The notes under the pieces: model-generated | Database searches by the model: none | What the model was told of the DNA's origin: nothing | What the model saw: only the letters and a program-made list of their open reading frames with translations | In this document: in pieces, positions 53,974-62,596 of the stretch | Layout: every line of letters begins with the position of its first letter | How positions within the stretch are numbered: the stretch's first letter is position 1 | Assembly: GCA_903837135.1 (NCBI GenBank) | Contig: CAILTK010000109.1 | Coordinates: forward strand, 1-64,000 | Length of the DNA stretch: 64,000 nucleotides | Origin: an uncultured Caulobacterales bacterium | GTDB lineage: Bacteria; Pseudomonadota; Alphaproteobacteria; Caulobacterales; Caulobacteraceae | Direction of reading: 5' to 3' | Made by a program: the position numbers and the translations under genes

Positions 53974-54969
53974 TCATGCCCGGCCCCCTTCCGCCACCGC
54001 GTCCAGCAGCGCCCGGGCGGCGCGGGCGGCGCCGAGGCCATCGCAGCGGGCGACGGGGGTGTCGAGCTGCGCCCGCCGCACGGCGGGATCGAGCAAGCGG
54101 ACGAACGCCGCCGCCAGCCGCGCCTCGAACGCCGGGCCGGCAAGATCGACCCGAGCGATCACCCCGTCGGCCGCCAGCCGGGCGGCCATCGGCCGCTGGT
54201 TCTCGGCGACGGTGACGACCAGCTGGGGCAGCCCCGCCGCGCGCCGCTCCCACACCATGCCGCCGCCGGCGCCCACGCCAAGGTCGGCCGCCCGCATCAG
54301 CGGCGCCACGTCGGCGTCGAGGTGCAGGCGCAGGCCGGGGTCGTCGGCCGCCATCGTCCTCAGCGGCGCGACGCTGGCGGCGTCGCTCGCCAGGGCCACA
54401 TCGAAGGCCGCCGTGGGCAGCAGTGGTCTGAGCAGACGGAGAGCGCGGGCGGTGATCGACTCCACGTCGCTGAGACCGAAGCAGACGAACACCCGATCAA
54501 CCTGGGCGACCGGCGCGGGGGACGATCCTGCAAAGCCTTCTCTGAGCAGGGCGTAGTCCGGTCCGAGCAGCAGGCTCGCGCCGGGCGCCAGGGCGGCGTA
54601 GTCGGCCGGCGCCCGGCCATAGGCGCTGTCGAGCAGCAGGTCGCAGGCGTGCGCCCGGTCCGCCAGGTCGTCGATCACCAGGACGCAACCCGCCAACCCG
54701 GCTTCGAACGCCGCCTCCAGCCGGTAGTCGTCGACGACGACGGCTTCCGCGCGCAGATCGCATATCGTCTGATGACGGACGATATCCCCCTCGGCCCGAT
54801 GAACGTCGCCCGCCCAGCCGAGCCGCGCGAGCAGATCGGCGCCCAGACCTTCGACGACGAAGGCGCAGCCGGCGCCCTGCGCCTCGAGCGCGCGGGCCAG
54901 GGCCAGGCACCGCACCACATGCCCGCCGCCGCCGCCGGGCCGGCAGGCCGGCGTGAGCGCAATCCTCAC
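53974..54969 (-). CDS. PseG-like UDP-sugar hydrolase / GT-B-fold protein
   Basis: A 331-residue protein resembling PseG, which removes UDP in pseudaminic acid synthesis. The N-terminal motif GGGGGHVVRCLALARAL matches the GxGHxxR loop, EAVVVDDYRL and DLLLDSAYGR sit where PseG has its substrate region, and VGAGGGMVWERRAAGLPQLV is the GT-B nucleotide site. Start GTG 54969 overlaps the XdhC-gene stop (GTGA). No other pse genes or flagellin genes are near, so it may act on another nucleotide sugar. The identification rests on motif resemblance. Confidence 0.7.
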   Translation of the reverse strand: MRIALTPACRPGGGGGHVVRCLALARALEAQGAGCAFVVEGLGADLLARLGWAGDVHRAEGDIVRHQTICDLRAEAVVVDDYRLEAAFEAGLAGCVLVIDDLADRAHACDLLLDSAYGRAPADYAALAPGASLLLGPDYALLREGFAGSSPAPVAQVDRVFVCFGLSDVESITARALRLLRPLLPTAAFDVALASDAASVAPLRTMAADDPGLRLHLDADVAPLMRAADLGVGAGGGMVWERRAAGLPQLVVTVAENQRPMAARLAADGVIARVDLAGPAFEARLAAAFVRLLDPAVRRAQLDTPVARCDGLGAARAARALLDAVAEGGRA

Positions 54970-56021
54970 GCGGGGTCGGCCGGCGCGCCGAGGCGCTGCA
55001 CCACCTCGGCCACCACGGCGATGGCGATGTCCCACGGCGCCTTGCCGCCGATCGGCAGGCCGATAGGCGCGTGCAGACGGTCAAGATCCGCCGCTTCGAA
55101 CCCCGCCGCCCTCAGCCGGGATTCCCGCTCGGGCGCCCGGCGCCGGCTGCCGAGCACGCCCACATAGCCGGCCTGCGACGAAAGCGCGGCGGCGGTCGCC
55201 GCCTGCTCGACGGCGAGATCGTGGGTCATGACGCAGACGGCGGTCCAGGCGTCGGGCCGCAGCGCCGCGATCGCGTCGGCCGCCTCCTCGCGCAGATAGG
55301 CCGCCAGGGGGAAGGGCGGCGCCGTCTCGGGCCCCTTCGGTCGGACCAGGGTGGTGGCGACCCCGGTCTCGGACAAGAGCTTGGCGGCGGCCAGGGCGGC
55401 GGGATCGGCGCCGACGACGATCGCCCGGATCGGCGGGGTGAAGCGCCGGCGCACCACCGCGACCCCGGAGTCCGGCTCGGCCTCGCCATCCGCGTCGCAG
55501 AAACGATCCACTCCGTCGCTGCGCCAGAGCGCCGGCGTACGCCGGTCGGCCAGGGCGAGCAGCCGCGCGACCGCCGGGTCGTCGGGCGCGATCCGTTCGA
55601 CCAGCACCTCGATCCGGTTTCCGCACGGCAGGGCGATGTCCACCGGGCCGCCCTCGCCGTACACCAGGCGCCGAGGCTGATTGTCCTCCAGCACCGCCCG
55701 TGCGTGCAAAGCCACGTCGCCCTCGACGCAGCCGCCGGACAGGAACCCTGCGGCGCCGCCGGCGGCGTCGATCAGCATCTGCGCGCCGACCCCGCGCGGC
55801 GCTCCGCCCTCGACCGCGAACAGCGTCGCCAGGGCGACGGCGCGACCGTGTGCCCGCGCCTCGGCCAGCGCCGGACGCACGTCGTCGATGAGGCCAAACA
55901 TCGGCCAGTCGAAATCGGCCAGCGCGGCCGGCGGCGCGGGATCGTCGAAACCCATGTCCTGCATATGGCGCGATACGTCCGCAACGGCCAGCGGCGCGGT
56001 CGCCCTATCGATGCGGAACAT
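54966..56021 (-). CDS. XdhC family molybdenum-cofactor maturation protein
   Basis: A ~351-residue protein with the N-terminal XdhC/CoxI domain (RAVALATLFAVEGGAPRGVG; GFLSGGCVEGDVALHARAVL) and a C-terminal Rossmann-like domain ending GYVGVLGSRRRAPERESRL and HAPIGLPIGGKAPWDIAIAV. XdhC proteins carry and insert the sulfurated Mo cofactor into xanthine-dehydrogenase-family enzymes. No such hydroxylase is adjacent. ATG 56021 has AGGG ~5 nt upstream and overlaps the cytochrome b gene by 17 nt; ATG 55964 is an alternative. Confidence 0.82.
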   Translation of the reverse strand: MFRIDRATAPLAVADVSRHMQDMGFDDPAPPAALADFDWPMFGLIDDVRPALAEARAHGRAVALATLFAVEGGAPRGVGAQMLIDAAGGAAGFLSGGCVEGDVALHARAVLEDNQPRRLVYGEGGPVDIALPCGNRIEVLVERIAPDDPAVARLLALADRRTPALWRSDGVDRFCDADGEAEPDSGVAVVRRRFTPPIRAIVVGADPAALAAAKLLSETGVATTLVRPKGPETAPPFPLAAYLREEAADAIAALRPDAWTAVCVMTHDLAVEQAATAAALSSQAGYVGVLGSRRRAPERESRLRAAGFEAADLDRLHAPIGLPIGGKAPWDIAIAVVAEVVQRLGAPADPA

Positions 56022-56679
56022 GCGCGCCCTGGGACACCCACCACACCAGGGCCAGCGCGATGGCCACGCCGGCGATCGCCCGCCAGATGGGTGCAAAGGT
56101 TGGCGGGGTGGCCGCCGCCGCCATCGCGCGGCGACCGGTCAGCATGGGACCGACCAGGTTCTCACGCTTGACCACGGCGTAGAACACGATCGCCACCAGG
56201 TGCAGGGCGATGAAGCCGAGCAGGACGTTGAACAGCAGGTGGTGCCAACGCCCCATGCGCTCGCTGAGGTCGCCGTGGATCAGATAGTTGAGCGGGCCCG
56301 GATTGAGGGCGTCGGTGTCATCGGCGAACAGGCCCGTGCCGATCACGCCGACCAACAACAAGAGCAGGATCACCACGCTCCAGCCGCCGACCGGATTGTG
56401 GCCCACCACCGGCTCGCCGCCCTTGGCGGACAGCGTGCGCAGATAGGCGCCAACCGCCTTTGGCCCTTTGACGAAGCTGGCGAACCGGGCGGTCGAGCCG
56501 CCCGCGAGCCCCCAGAACAGCCGGAACACCAAGAGGATCATGGCCAGAAAGCCCAGCCGTTCGTGCACGGATAATTGCCCGTGCTCGGCGGTCCACCACA
56601 GCGCCGGGATCAGCAGCACCAGGCTCCAGTGGACGATCCGGACCGGGAGGTCCCAGAGCCTGACGCGCCGCCCCGCCAT
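56005..56679 (-). CDS. Cytochrome b561 / dihaem cytochrome b
   Basis: A 224-residue integral membrane protein with four to five hydrophobic helices (residues ~15-30, ~40-62, ~95-115, ~145-172, ~190-215). Haem-ligand His candidates are in VRIVHWSLVL, RWHHLLFNVLLGFIALHLVA and the HERLGFLAM helix start. The layout is that of prokaryotic cytochrome b561 / Ni-Fe-hydrogenase-type cytochrome b, moving electrons between quinol or periplasmic partners. It lies 6 nt downstream of a cytochrome c' gene, which is the probable redox partner. Confidence 0.85.
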   Translation of the reverse strand: MAGRRVRLWDLPVRIVHWSLVLLIPALWWTAEHGQLSVHERLGFLAMILLVFRLFWGLAGGSTARFASFVKGPKAVGAYLRTLSAKGGEPVVGHNPVGGWSVVILLLLLVGVIGTGLFADDTDALNPGPLNYLIHGDLSERMGRWHHLLFNVLLGFIALHLVAIVFYAVVKRENLVGPMLTGRRAMAAAATPPTFAPIWRAIAGVAIALALVWWVSQGAHVPHR

Positions 56680-56685
56680 GCAGGT

Positions 56686-57159
56686 TTAGTGCTCGTCCTT
56701 GGCCTTGAAGGTCTCGTGGCAGGTCTTGCACGTGCCGCCGAGGGTGGGGAAGGCGGTGTGGATGGCGTCGAGCTTGCCGCTCTGGGCGGCGAGGTCGAAG
56801 GCGTGCGCAGCCGTGGCGAAGCCGGCGGCGTCCTTCTTGAACTCGTCCGGTTTCTGCCAGACGATCGGCAGGGCTTCGGACTTGGGAACCACGTCCCGGC
56901 CGGTGCCTGGCGGGAACCAGGACGGAAGCTGCGGCGCCAGGGTGTCGATGGTCTTGGCGGCGGCCTGGATCACGCCGACGTCCGGCGCGGGCTTCATCAG
57001 CTCGTCGCGGATCGCCTTCGAGGCCTTGCCGATCTCCTTGTAGTGGTCGTGGCGCGCCCTGGCGACCGCGGCGGGGTCCTGGGCATGGGCGGCGCCGGCG
57101 GCCAGAGTGGCGGCGAGGGTGGCGGCGAGCACAGCGCCGAGGGCCGATTTCAATACCAT
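56686..57159 (-). CDS. Cytochrome c'
   Basis: A 157-residue periplasmic protein with a signal peptide (MVLKSALGAVLAATLAATLA, cleavage after AHAQ) and a single C-terminal haem motif CKTCH at residues 144-148, typical of four-helix-bundle cytochrome c'. FEKDAAGF-like HIS/ARG-containing helices precede it (KPDEFKKDAAGFATAAHAFD). Cytochromes c' bind NO/CO or transfer electrons. It is first gene of the cytochrome c' - cytochrome b - XdhC - PseG-like series. AGGAG lies ~10 nt upstream. Confidence 0.88.
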   Translation of the reverse strand: MVLKSALGAVLAATLAATLAAGAAHAQDPAAVARARHDHYKEIGKASKAIRDELMKPAPDVGVIQAAAKTIDTLAPQLPSWFPPGTGRDVVPKSEALPIVWQKPDEFKKDAAGFATAAHAFDLAAQSGKLDAIHTAFPTLGGTCKTCHETFKAKDEH

Positions 57160-57228
57160 GGGGGAGATCGCTCCTGATCGCGTGCGGTGACGGTAGGAAG
57201 GCCCGAGCGCCTGGGCTAAGTCAACCGC

Positions 57229-58617
57229 ATGTTCGTCAGCGCCTTCGACCTGTTCAAGCTGGGGGTCGGCCCCTCGTCCAGCCACACCATGGGGCCGATG
57301 ACGGCGGCGGTGCGCTTCGTCGAGACCTTGCGCGGGCACGGTTTGCTGCCGGCCGTGGCGCGGGTGGAGATCAAGCTCTACGCCTCCCTGGCGCTGACCG
57401 GGCGAGGCCACGCCACCGACCGGGCGGTGATCCTCGGCCTGGCCGGTTTCGAGCCGGCGAGCATGGATCCCGACGCCGGGGACGCGGCCCTCGCCGCCAT
57501 CCGAAACGACCGTCGGCTCCGCCTGGGCGGGATCCACGCCATCGCCTTCGACGAAGCGACCGACATCCTATGGGCCGGCCGCGAGCGCCTGCCCCAGCAT
57601 CCCAACGCCCTGACCTTCACGGCGCTGGACGCCGCCGGAGCCCCGATCTTCGCCCGCACCTATTTCTCCATCGGCGGCGGGTTCGTGCGCGACGAGGACG
57701 AGATCGGGCGCAACGACCCCGACGACCTCGGCCCCGAACCGCCCTTCCCCTTCGCCTCGGGCGCGGAGCTGGTGGAGAAAGCCGACGCCGCCGGCCTGTC
57801 GATCGGCGCGCTGATGGCGGTCAACGAGGCCGTGCGCCGGCCGCCCGGGCAGGTGGCCGAAGGGCTGGACGCCGTCTTCGCCGCCATGGAGGCTTGCATC
57901 GACCGCGGCCTTCGCGTCGGCGGGGAGCTGCCCGGCGGCCTGCACGTAAAGCGTCGCGCCCTGCAGGTGCATCAGGCCATCATGGCCAAGGTCGAGCGGC
58001 AGATCGTCGATCCGCTCGCGGCCATGGACTGGGTCAACCTCTGGGCCCTGTCGGTCAACGAGGAGAACGCCGCCGGCGGCCGGGTGGTCACCGCGCCCAC
58101 CAACGGCGCGGCCGGACTGATCCCGGCGGTGCTGCGCTATTACGACCGTTTCCACCATGGCTCGGCGGAGGGCCGGCGCACCTTCCTGCTCACCGCCGCC
58201 GCCATCGGCGCCCTCTACAAGCGCAACGCCTCGATCTCCGGCGCCGAGGTCGGCTGCCAGGGCGAGGTCGGCGTCGCCTGTTCGATGGCGGCGGCGGGGC
58301 TGGCCGCGGCGCTGGGCGCCACCAACGCCCAGATCGAAAACGCCGCCGAGATCGGCATGGAGCACAACCTGGGCCTGACCTGCGATCCGATCGGCGGGCT
58401 GGTGCAGATCCCCTGCATCGAGCGCAACGCCATGGGCGCGATCAAGGCCATCGACGCGGCGCGCCTGGCCCTGCTCGGCGACGGCCAGCACTCGGTCAGC
58501 CTCGACAAGGTGATCGCCACCATGAAGCGTACGGGCCAGGACATGAGCGAGATCTACAAGGAGACCTCGCTCGGCGGCCTGGCGGTGGGGCTGGCGGTAA
58601 ACCGGGTGGAGTGCTGA
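57229..58617 (+). CDS. sdaA: L-serine ammonia-lyase (iron-sulfur type)
   Basis: A 462-residue single-chain L-serine dehydratase converting serine to pyruvate and ammonia. The N-terminal domain starts [22 protein letters not shown]. The C-terminal catalytic domain has [20 protein letters not shown] and [20 protein letters not shown], which hold the Cys ligands of the [4Fe-4S] cluster. The length fits SdaA/SdaB (~455). It is divergent from the cytochrome c' gene with ~70 nt between starts. Confidence 0.94.
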   Translation: MFVSAFDLFKLGVGPSSSHTMGPMTAAVRFVETLRGHGLLPAVARVEIKLYASLALTGRGHATDRAVILGLAGFEPASMDPDAGDAALAAIRNDRRLRLGGIHAIAFDEATDILWAGRERLPQHPNALTFTALDAAGAPIFARTYFSIGGGFVRDEDEIGRNDPDDLGPEPPFPFASGAELVEKADAAGLSIGALMAVNEAVRRPPGQVAEGLDAVFAAMEACIDRGLRVGGELPGGLHVKRRALQVHQAIMAKVERQIVDPLAAMDWVNLWALSVNEENAAGGRVVTAPTNGAAGLIPAVLRYYDRFHHGSAEGRRTFLLTAAAIGALYKRNASISGAEVGCQGEVGVACSMAAAGLAAALGATNAQIENAAEIGMEHNLGLTCDPIGGLVQIPCIERNAMGAIKAIDAARLALLGDGQHSVSLDKVIATMKRTGQDMSEIYKETSLGGLAVGLAVNRVEC

Positions 58618-58662
58618 GGGGAACTACTTGCAGGAAACGTCCAGCCGCAGCATTGTTGACGA

Positions 58663-58857
58663 ATGCAAACCCTCGCAGCCGCGATCAAACAAGTCCCGTT
58701 GATCGTGTATGTATTGAGCGGAATATTTGTTGGCCTCATCGTCCAAGATGGCGCCACGCATGGTTGGACCCGCGCCGCCAATTCGCTCCCGATTGATCTT
58801 GCTATCCCTGTCGCATTTCTAGCTCTTCGATGGGTCTTGCACAGGTACAAAACCTAG
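58663..58857 (+). CDS. Possible small two-helix membrane protein
   Basis: 64 residues with two hydrophobic segments (PLIVYVLSGIFVGLIVQDG and LPIDLAIPVAFLALRWVL) separated by a polar loop. Base composition is visibly AT-richer than neighbours. No family or clear ribosome-binding site was recognised (AGGAAA lies ~28 nt upstream), so it may not be expressed. It lies between sdaA and a large inverted-repeat element. Confidence 0.4.
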   Translation: MQTLAAAIKQVPLIVYVLSGIFVGLIVQDGATHGWTRAANSLPIDLAIPVAFLALRWVLHRYKT

Positions 58858-58897
58858 CGCTATCGGCCGAGCAAAAACGTCCTCTTGTAACCATACT

Positions 58898-59110
58898 CTA
58901 CCTCCCCCGCGAAGCGGTGGGAGGGGGACCGCCCGCCGAAGAGCGGGTGGTGGAGGGGGCGGGCGGTGCGCACGACATGTGACGACGCCCAGTTCCACTC
59001 AAGCGCAGTTCGCGACGGAAACGGGATTGCGGCGGCCCGCCCCCTCCACCATCGGCTCTACGCTACGCTCGGACGACGGTCCCCCTCCACCCGCTTCGCG
59101 GGGGAGGTAG
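58898..59110. mobile_element. 213-bp MITE-like element with ~34-bp terminal inverted repeats
   Basis: Bases 58898-58917 are the exact reverse complement of 59091-59110, and pairing continues to about 34 bp with only two mismatches. Inside, GGTGGAGGGGGCGGG and CCCGCCCCCTCCACC form a second inverted pair. The middle ~50 nt are unique. No ORF of transposase type is present, so it is non-autonomous or a pair of REP sequences. No target-site duplication could be made out with confidence. Confidence 0.6.
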
Positions 59111-59120
59111 GTGTGACGCC

Positions 59121-59477
59121 TCAGCCCGGCGCCTTCGGGCAGGCGGCGATGATCGGCTGGAGGTCGGGGCGGGTCTGCAGCGAAAGCAGCCGCGTGCGCT
59201 CCATGATGTAGGCCTTGGTGTAGGCGACGGCCTTGGCTTTGGCAGCGCCGGTCTCGGCGCCCCGAAGTTCGGTCGCCGCGGCGCCGTAGCGCCGGCCGAG
59301 CGCCATGATCGCCGCCTTCTTCGGCGCGGTCCGCGTCAGGTCGATGATCTGGGCGTCGGCGTAGTGGACCGCCGCGCACTCGGCGTAGCGCCGCCATTCG
59401 GCCGGCGGAGCGGCAGGAGAAGTTGCGGCCGCGGCGGGCGCCAGACCCGCGAGCAGGGCCAGAAGCAGAGGGGTCAA
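59121..59477 (-). CDS. Secreted small protein of unknown function
   Basis: A ~118-residue protein with a signal peptide (LLLALLAGLAPAAAATSPAA). The mature part is helical and Ala-rich with YAECAAVHYADAQIIDLTR and a C-terminal IIAACPKAPG, so two Cys could form a disulfide. TTG 59477 was chosen because GGAG lies 6 nt upstream; a TTG two codons earlier is also possible. No family was recognised. It lies beside the inverted-repeat element. Confidence 0.65.
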   Translation of the reverse strand: MTPLLLALLAGLAPAAAATSPAAPPAEWRRYAECAAVHYADAQIIDLTRTAPKKAAIMALGRRYGAAATELRGAETGAAKAKAVAYTKAYIMERTRLLSLQTRPDLQPIIAACPKAPG

Positions 59478-59504
59478 GGTCAACTCCGTACCGGAAGGGT
59501 GGGA

Positions 59505-60245
59505 TCAGTCATCGCGGAGCACGCCGCGCAACAGGCTGCCGGCCAAGCCGCCGCCCACGCTGGCGCGGTCGTCGCCCGGCAGATAGCGGGCGATCTCCTC
59601 GGCCAGGTTCAGGATCGGCATCGACTGCAGGTGCACGTCGCCGGGACCGGTGAGCACGGCCAGGAACAGGCCCTCGCCCCCGAACAATATGTTGCGAAAC
59701 CCCGGCACCACCTGGATGTCGAAACTGACGCTGGGGTCGTGCACGCCCACATGGCCGGCGTGCACATAGAGCCGCTCCCCGGGCCGGAGCTGCTTGCTGA
59801 CCACCTCGCCCGACAGGTCGAGGAATACGGTTCCCGGCCCGGTGACCTTCTGCAGGGTGAAGCCGGAGCCGCCGAAGAAGCCGGCGCCGATCCGCCGTTG
59901 CCAGGCCAGCTCGAAACTGACCGTCTTCTCGGCGCAGAGGAAGGTCTCCTTGCGGCAGATCAGCGACTGACCGGGCCCGAGGGTGCGAGCCATGATCGAG
60001 CCGGGAAAGCGCGGGGCGAAGGCCACATGCCCGCCGCCGGGGCCGGCGGTGAAGTCGGTGACGAAGAAGGTCCCGCCGGTCAGGCTGCGCTTCAGGCCGG
60101 CCAGCAAGCCGCCGCCGGTATTGGTGTGCATGCCGACGCCGTCGGTCATCCAGGCCATGGTCGCGGTCTGGCTGTAGATCACCTCGCCGGGCGCGAGGTC
60201 GATCGCCACCGTCTGCATCACCGTGCCGGAGATCTCGAAGCGCAT
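59505..60245 (-). CDS. AIM24/TIGR00266 family protein
   Basis: A 246-residue protein of the AIM24 beta-roll family. Repeating Gly-rich strands are visible: GEVIYSQTATMAWMTDGVGM, GGLLAGLKRSLTGGTFFVTD, IGAGFFGGSGFTLQKVTGPG and FRNILFGGEGLFLAVLTGPG. The bacterial function is unknown; yeast Aim24 acts in mitochondrial inner-membrane organisation. No signal peptide is seen. It lies between a small secreted protein and a siroheme-type gene. Confidence 0.9.
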   Translation of the reverse strand: MRFEISGTVMQTVAIDLAPGEVIYSQTATMAWMTDGVGMHTNTGGGLLAGLKRSLTGGTFFVTDFTAGPGGGHVAFAPRFPGSIMARTLGPGQSLICRKETFLCAEKTVSFELAWQRRIGAGFFGGSGFTLQKVTGPGTVFLDLSGEVVSKQLRPGERLYVHAGHVGVHDPSVSFDIQVVPGFRNILFGGEGLFLAVLTGPGDVHLQSMPILNLAEEIARYLPGDDRASVGGGLAGSLLRGVLRDD

Positions 60246-60302
60246 GGGCGGGTCCCGAAGCCGTCAGGTTCGCAGCAGCATACGGGCTGGGGCTCGCTCC
60301 GT

Positions 60303-60920
60303 CTAACCCGGCGCGATCGCCCGGTCCGGATCGCCCGCCGCCGTGGCCAAGCCCGCCCGCGCCAGCATGAGCGCGCGTTCCGCATCGCCGGCCAGCGCCG
60401 CCTCCGCCGCCGGCCCTTCGAGCAGACTTTCGAGATAGGCGCGGCGCGTCTCGAAATCGGGCAGGGCGGCGCGCGCGTCCCGCTTCATCGCCTCCACCAG
60501 GCCGGCGAGGCCGGCGAGACCGTCCGGCCAGCGCGCGTGGATCTCGGCCTTGAGCCTGCGGGCCAGTCCCGGCGCCTGGCCGGTGGTGCCGACCGCGCCG
60601 ACCACCGGGCCGCGGTCGACGATGGCCGGCGTGAAGAAGTCGCACAGGGCGGGACGGTCGACGCAATTGACCAGGAGGGCCCCGCCGGCGCGGGCGGCGT
60701 CGCGCGCCTGGGCTGAGAAGGCCTCGTCGCAGTCGCCGATGAAGACGAGGGCGGCGCCGGCGTAGACGCCGGGGTCAAGCGCCCTGTCGTCGGCCGCCAC
60801 GCGCACGAGCTCGCAGGGGGCGCCGGCGAACAACGCGGCCTTTTCTGCGGTCTCGCGGCCCTCGCCGACGATGATCACGCGGCGGCCCGCGAGCGGCACG
60901 AAGGCGGGAAACGAGTCCAT
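60303..60920 (-). CDS. Precorrin-2 dehydrogenase / siroheme synthase N-terminal domain
   Basis: A 205-residue Met8/CysG-N-type protein: PLAGRRVIIVGEGRETAEKA (NAD-binding Rossmann loop near residue 11), LVNCVDRPALCDFFTPAIVD near 88 (substrate Asp/His region) and VVGAVGTTGQAPGLARRLKA near 110. It should oxidise precorrin-2 to sirohydrochlorin and chelate iron in siroheme synthesis. The methyltransferase half of CysG is absent, so this is a stand-alone dehydrogenase. The downstream part is partly reduced to an Ala-rich helical tail. The last residues are DRAIAPG. Confidence 0.85.
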   Translation of the reverse strand: MDSFPAFVPLAGRRVIIVGEGRETAEKAALFAGAPCELVRVAADDRALDPGVYAGAALVFIGDCDEAFSAQARDAARAGGALLVNCVDRPALCDFFTPAIVDRGPVVGAVGTTGQAPGLARRLKAEIHARWPDGLAGLAGLVEAMKRDARAALPDFETRRAYLESLLEGPAAEAALAGDAERALMLARAGLATAAGDPDRAIAPG

Positions 60921-60964
60921 GGACCGCTTATAGCGGCGGCCCGGCCGGACCTGAAAGGGCGCGT

Positions 60965-61489
60965 TCAGGCCGCGGCCTTCTCCGCGGCCATCACCCGGCT
61001 GACCGCGTTGACCACCGCGGCGATGCGCAGGGCCGCCTGGATGTTGATCGCCGGCACGGCGTGCTTCTTCAGCACCTCCTCGTGGGCGTCGAGGCACATG
61101 CCACAGCCGTTCACCGCCGACACCACCAGGGACCAGAGCTCGAAATCGACCTTGGGGACGCCCGGATTGGCGATCACGTTCATGCGCAGACGCGTCGGCA
61201 GGGTGGCGTATTCGGGGTTCTTCAGAAGGTGCAGGGCGCGGTAGTAGATGTTGTTCATGCCCATGATCGCCGCCGCCGACTTGGCCGCGGTCCTGGCGTC
61301 GTCCGACAAGTCCGCCGAAGCCTCGATCGCCTTCAGGGTGTCGGGCTGTCCGATGGCGTAGGCCGCGGCCAGGAAGCAGCCCCACTTCTGCTGGTCGTTC
61401 AGCACCGTCTCCGCGGCCAGCGAGGACAGGTTGGACGCCAGATCCTTGGCGTAGGCGGGAAGCTGATCACGCAGGGAGTCGAGCGACAT
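60965..61489 (-). CDS. ahpD: Alkyl hydroperoxide reductase AhpD (carboxymuconolactone decarboxylase family)
   Basis: A 174-residue peroxidase-system protein. The redox pair Cys129-x-x-Cys132 is in NGCGMCLDAHE, with His136 beside it, as in Mycobacterium AhpD, which supplies electrons to AhpC. ATG 61489 follows GGAGG by ~5 nt. The gene is divergent from oxyR with 92 nt between starts, and no ahpC is adjacent, so AhpD may act on its own or with a distant AhpC. Confidence 0.92.
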   Translation of the reverse strand: MSLDSLRDQLPAYAKDLASNLSSLAAETVLNDQQKWGCFLAAAYAIGQPDTLKAIEASADLSDDARTAAKSAAAIMGMNNIYYRALHLLKNPEYATLPTRLRMNVIANPGVPKVDFELWSLVVSAVNGCGMCLDAHEEVLKKHAVPAINIQAALRIAAVVNAVSRVMAAEKAAA

Positions 61490-61557
61490 GGGGTCCTCCG
61501 GCGGGATGGGGACGGGCCGCCGCGGCGCCGTATCCACCAATGGGTTTTGCGGTTTGT

Positions 61558-61572
61558 ATAGAGAATACCTAT
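61558..61572. promoter_or_regulatory. Candidate OxyR-binding site (ATAG-N7-CTAT)
   Basis: Bases 61558-61561 ATAG, then 7 nt, then 61569-61572 CTAT, give the exact half-site of the OxyR consensus, with the T-N11-A of LysR boxes. It lies 9 nt before the oxyR start and between the divergent oxyR and ahpD genes. A second full half-site was not found. It should mediate autoregulation and ahpD control (inference). Confidence 0.6.
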
Positions 61573-61581
61573 CTTGCTTCC

Positions 61582-62478
61582 ATGTTACCCTCCCTTCGCC
61601 AATTGCAATATCTGAAGCTCCTCGCCGAGCACGGCTCCTTCTCCAGGGCGGCCGAGGCGGCGCACGTGACCCAGCCGACCTTGTCGGCCGGGATTCAGGA
61701 GCTGGAGCGGACCCTGGGCGCCGCGGTGGTCGACCGGGCCCGTTCGGGGGTGATCCTGACCCCGGTGGGCGAGGAGACGGTGGCGCGGGCGCAGGACGTG
61801 CTGGCCCGCGCGGAGGACCTCGTGCAGGCGGCGCGGTCGGCCGGGCGGCCGCTGTCGGGCCGGCTCCGGCTCGGCGTGATCCCGACCATAGCCCCCTTCA
61901 TGCTGCCCAAGGCCCTGCCGACCCTGCGCAGCCGGTTCCCGGAACTGCGGCTGTTCCTGCGCGAGGATCTGACCGGAAAGCTGGTGGCCGGCCTCAAGGC
62001 AGGCTCCCTCGACGCGGCCCTGATCGCCCTGCCCTACGCCCTGCACGGGATCGAAACCGCCGAGGTCGGCTATGACGAGCTGCTCGCCGCCGTCCCGGCC
62101 AACCACCCGATGACCGCCAACGCCTCGGTCTCCCGCGCCGCCCTCGCCGGTGAGGAGTTGATCCTGCTCGAGGACGGCCACTGCCTGCGCGATCAGGCGC
62201 TGTCGGCCTGCGGGATCGACGGCCCGCGCTTCGGCGGCGGAGACGACGCCGGATTCGCCGCCACCTCCCTGGCCACGCTCGTGCAGATGGTCGGTTCGGG
62301 GCTCGGCGTCAGCCTGTTGCCGGCCATGGCCATCGAAGCCGGCCTCGCCGACGACGCCCCGGTCACCATCCGCCCGCTGGAGGGCGGCGCCCGGCGCGAG
62401 GTGGCCGTCGCCTGGCGCGCCGGCTCGAGCCGGGGCGCGGAGGCGCGGCTGCTGGCGGAGACGCTGCGGGGGCTTTGA
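61582..62478 (+). CDS. oxyR: Hydrogen-peroxide-sensing regulator OxyR
   Basis: A 298-residue LysR-family regulator. The winged helix-turn-helix covers residues ~1-60 (LRQLQYLKLLAEHGSFSRAA, then VTQPTLSAGIQELER). The peroxide-sensing cysteines are Cys201 and Cys210 in LLEDGHCLRDQALSACGID, the same spacing as E. coli Cys199/208. This supports OxyR over other LysR proteins. ATG 61582 matches MLPSLRQLQYL of the family. It is divergent from ahpD with a candidate OxyR site between. Confidence 0.94.
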   Translation: MLPSLRQLQYLKLLAEHGSFSRAAEAAHVTQPTLSAGIQELERTLGAAVVDRARSGVILTPVGEETVARAQDVLARAEDLVQAARSAGRPLSGRLRLGVIPTIAPFMLPKALPTLRSRFPELRLFLREDLTGKLVAGLKAGSLDAALIALPYALHGIETAEVGYDELLAAVPANHPMTANASVSRAALAGEELILLEDGHCLRDQALSACGIDGPRFGGGDDAGFAATSLATLVQMVGSGLGVSLLPAMAIEAGLADDAPVTIRPLEGGARREVAVAWRAGSSRGAEARLLAETLRGL

Positions 62479-62513
62479 GTTCGACTGCGGATCATTCTCT
62501 CTGGAATGTTCTA

Positions 62514-62582
62514 AGATATATCTAAATCGCTCTTGACAACGGAAGGCTTCGATATATCTTCGCTGGCATGTCAGATATATCT
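62514..62582. promoter_or_regulatory. Three AGATATATCT-type palindromes with a sigma70-like promoter, upstream of padR
   Basis: Palindromes at 62514-62523 (AGATATATCT), 62551-62558 (GATATATC) and 62573-62582 (AGATATATCT) surround a TTGACA -35 (62533-62538) and a TATCTT -10 (62555-62560, 16-nt spacer). The middle copy covers the -10. This is the layout expected for self-repression by the PadR regulator just downstream; the binding assignment is inference. Confidence 0.65.
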
Positions 62583-62596
62583 TGAAAGGATAAGAC

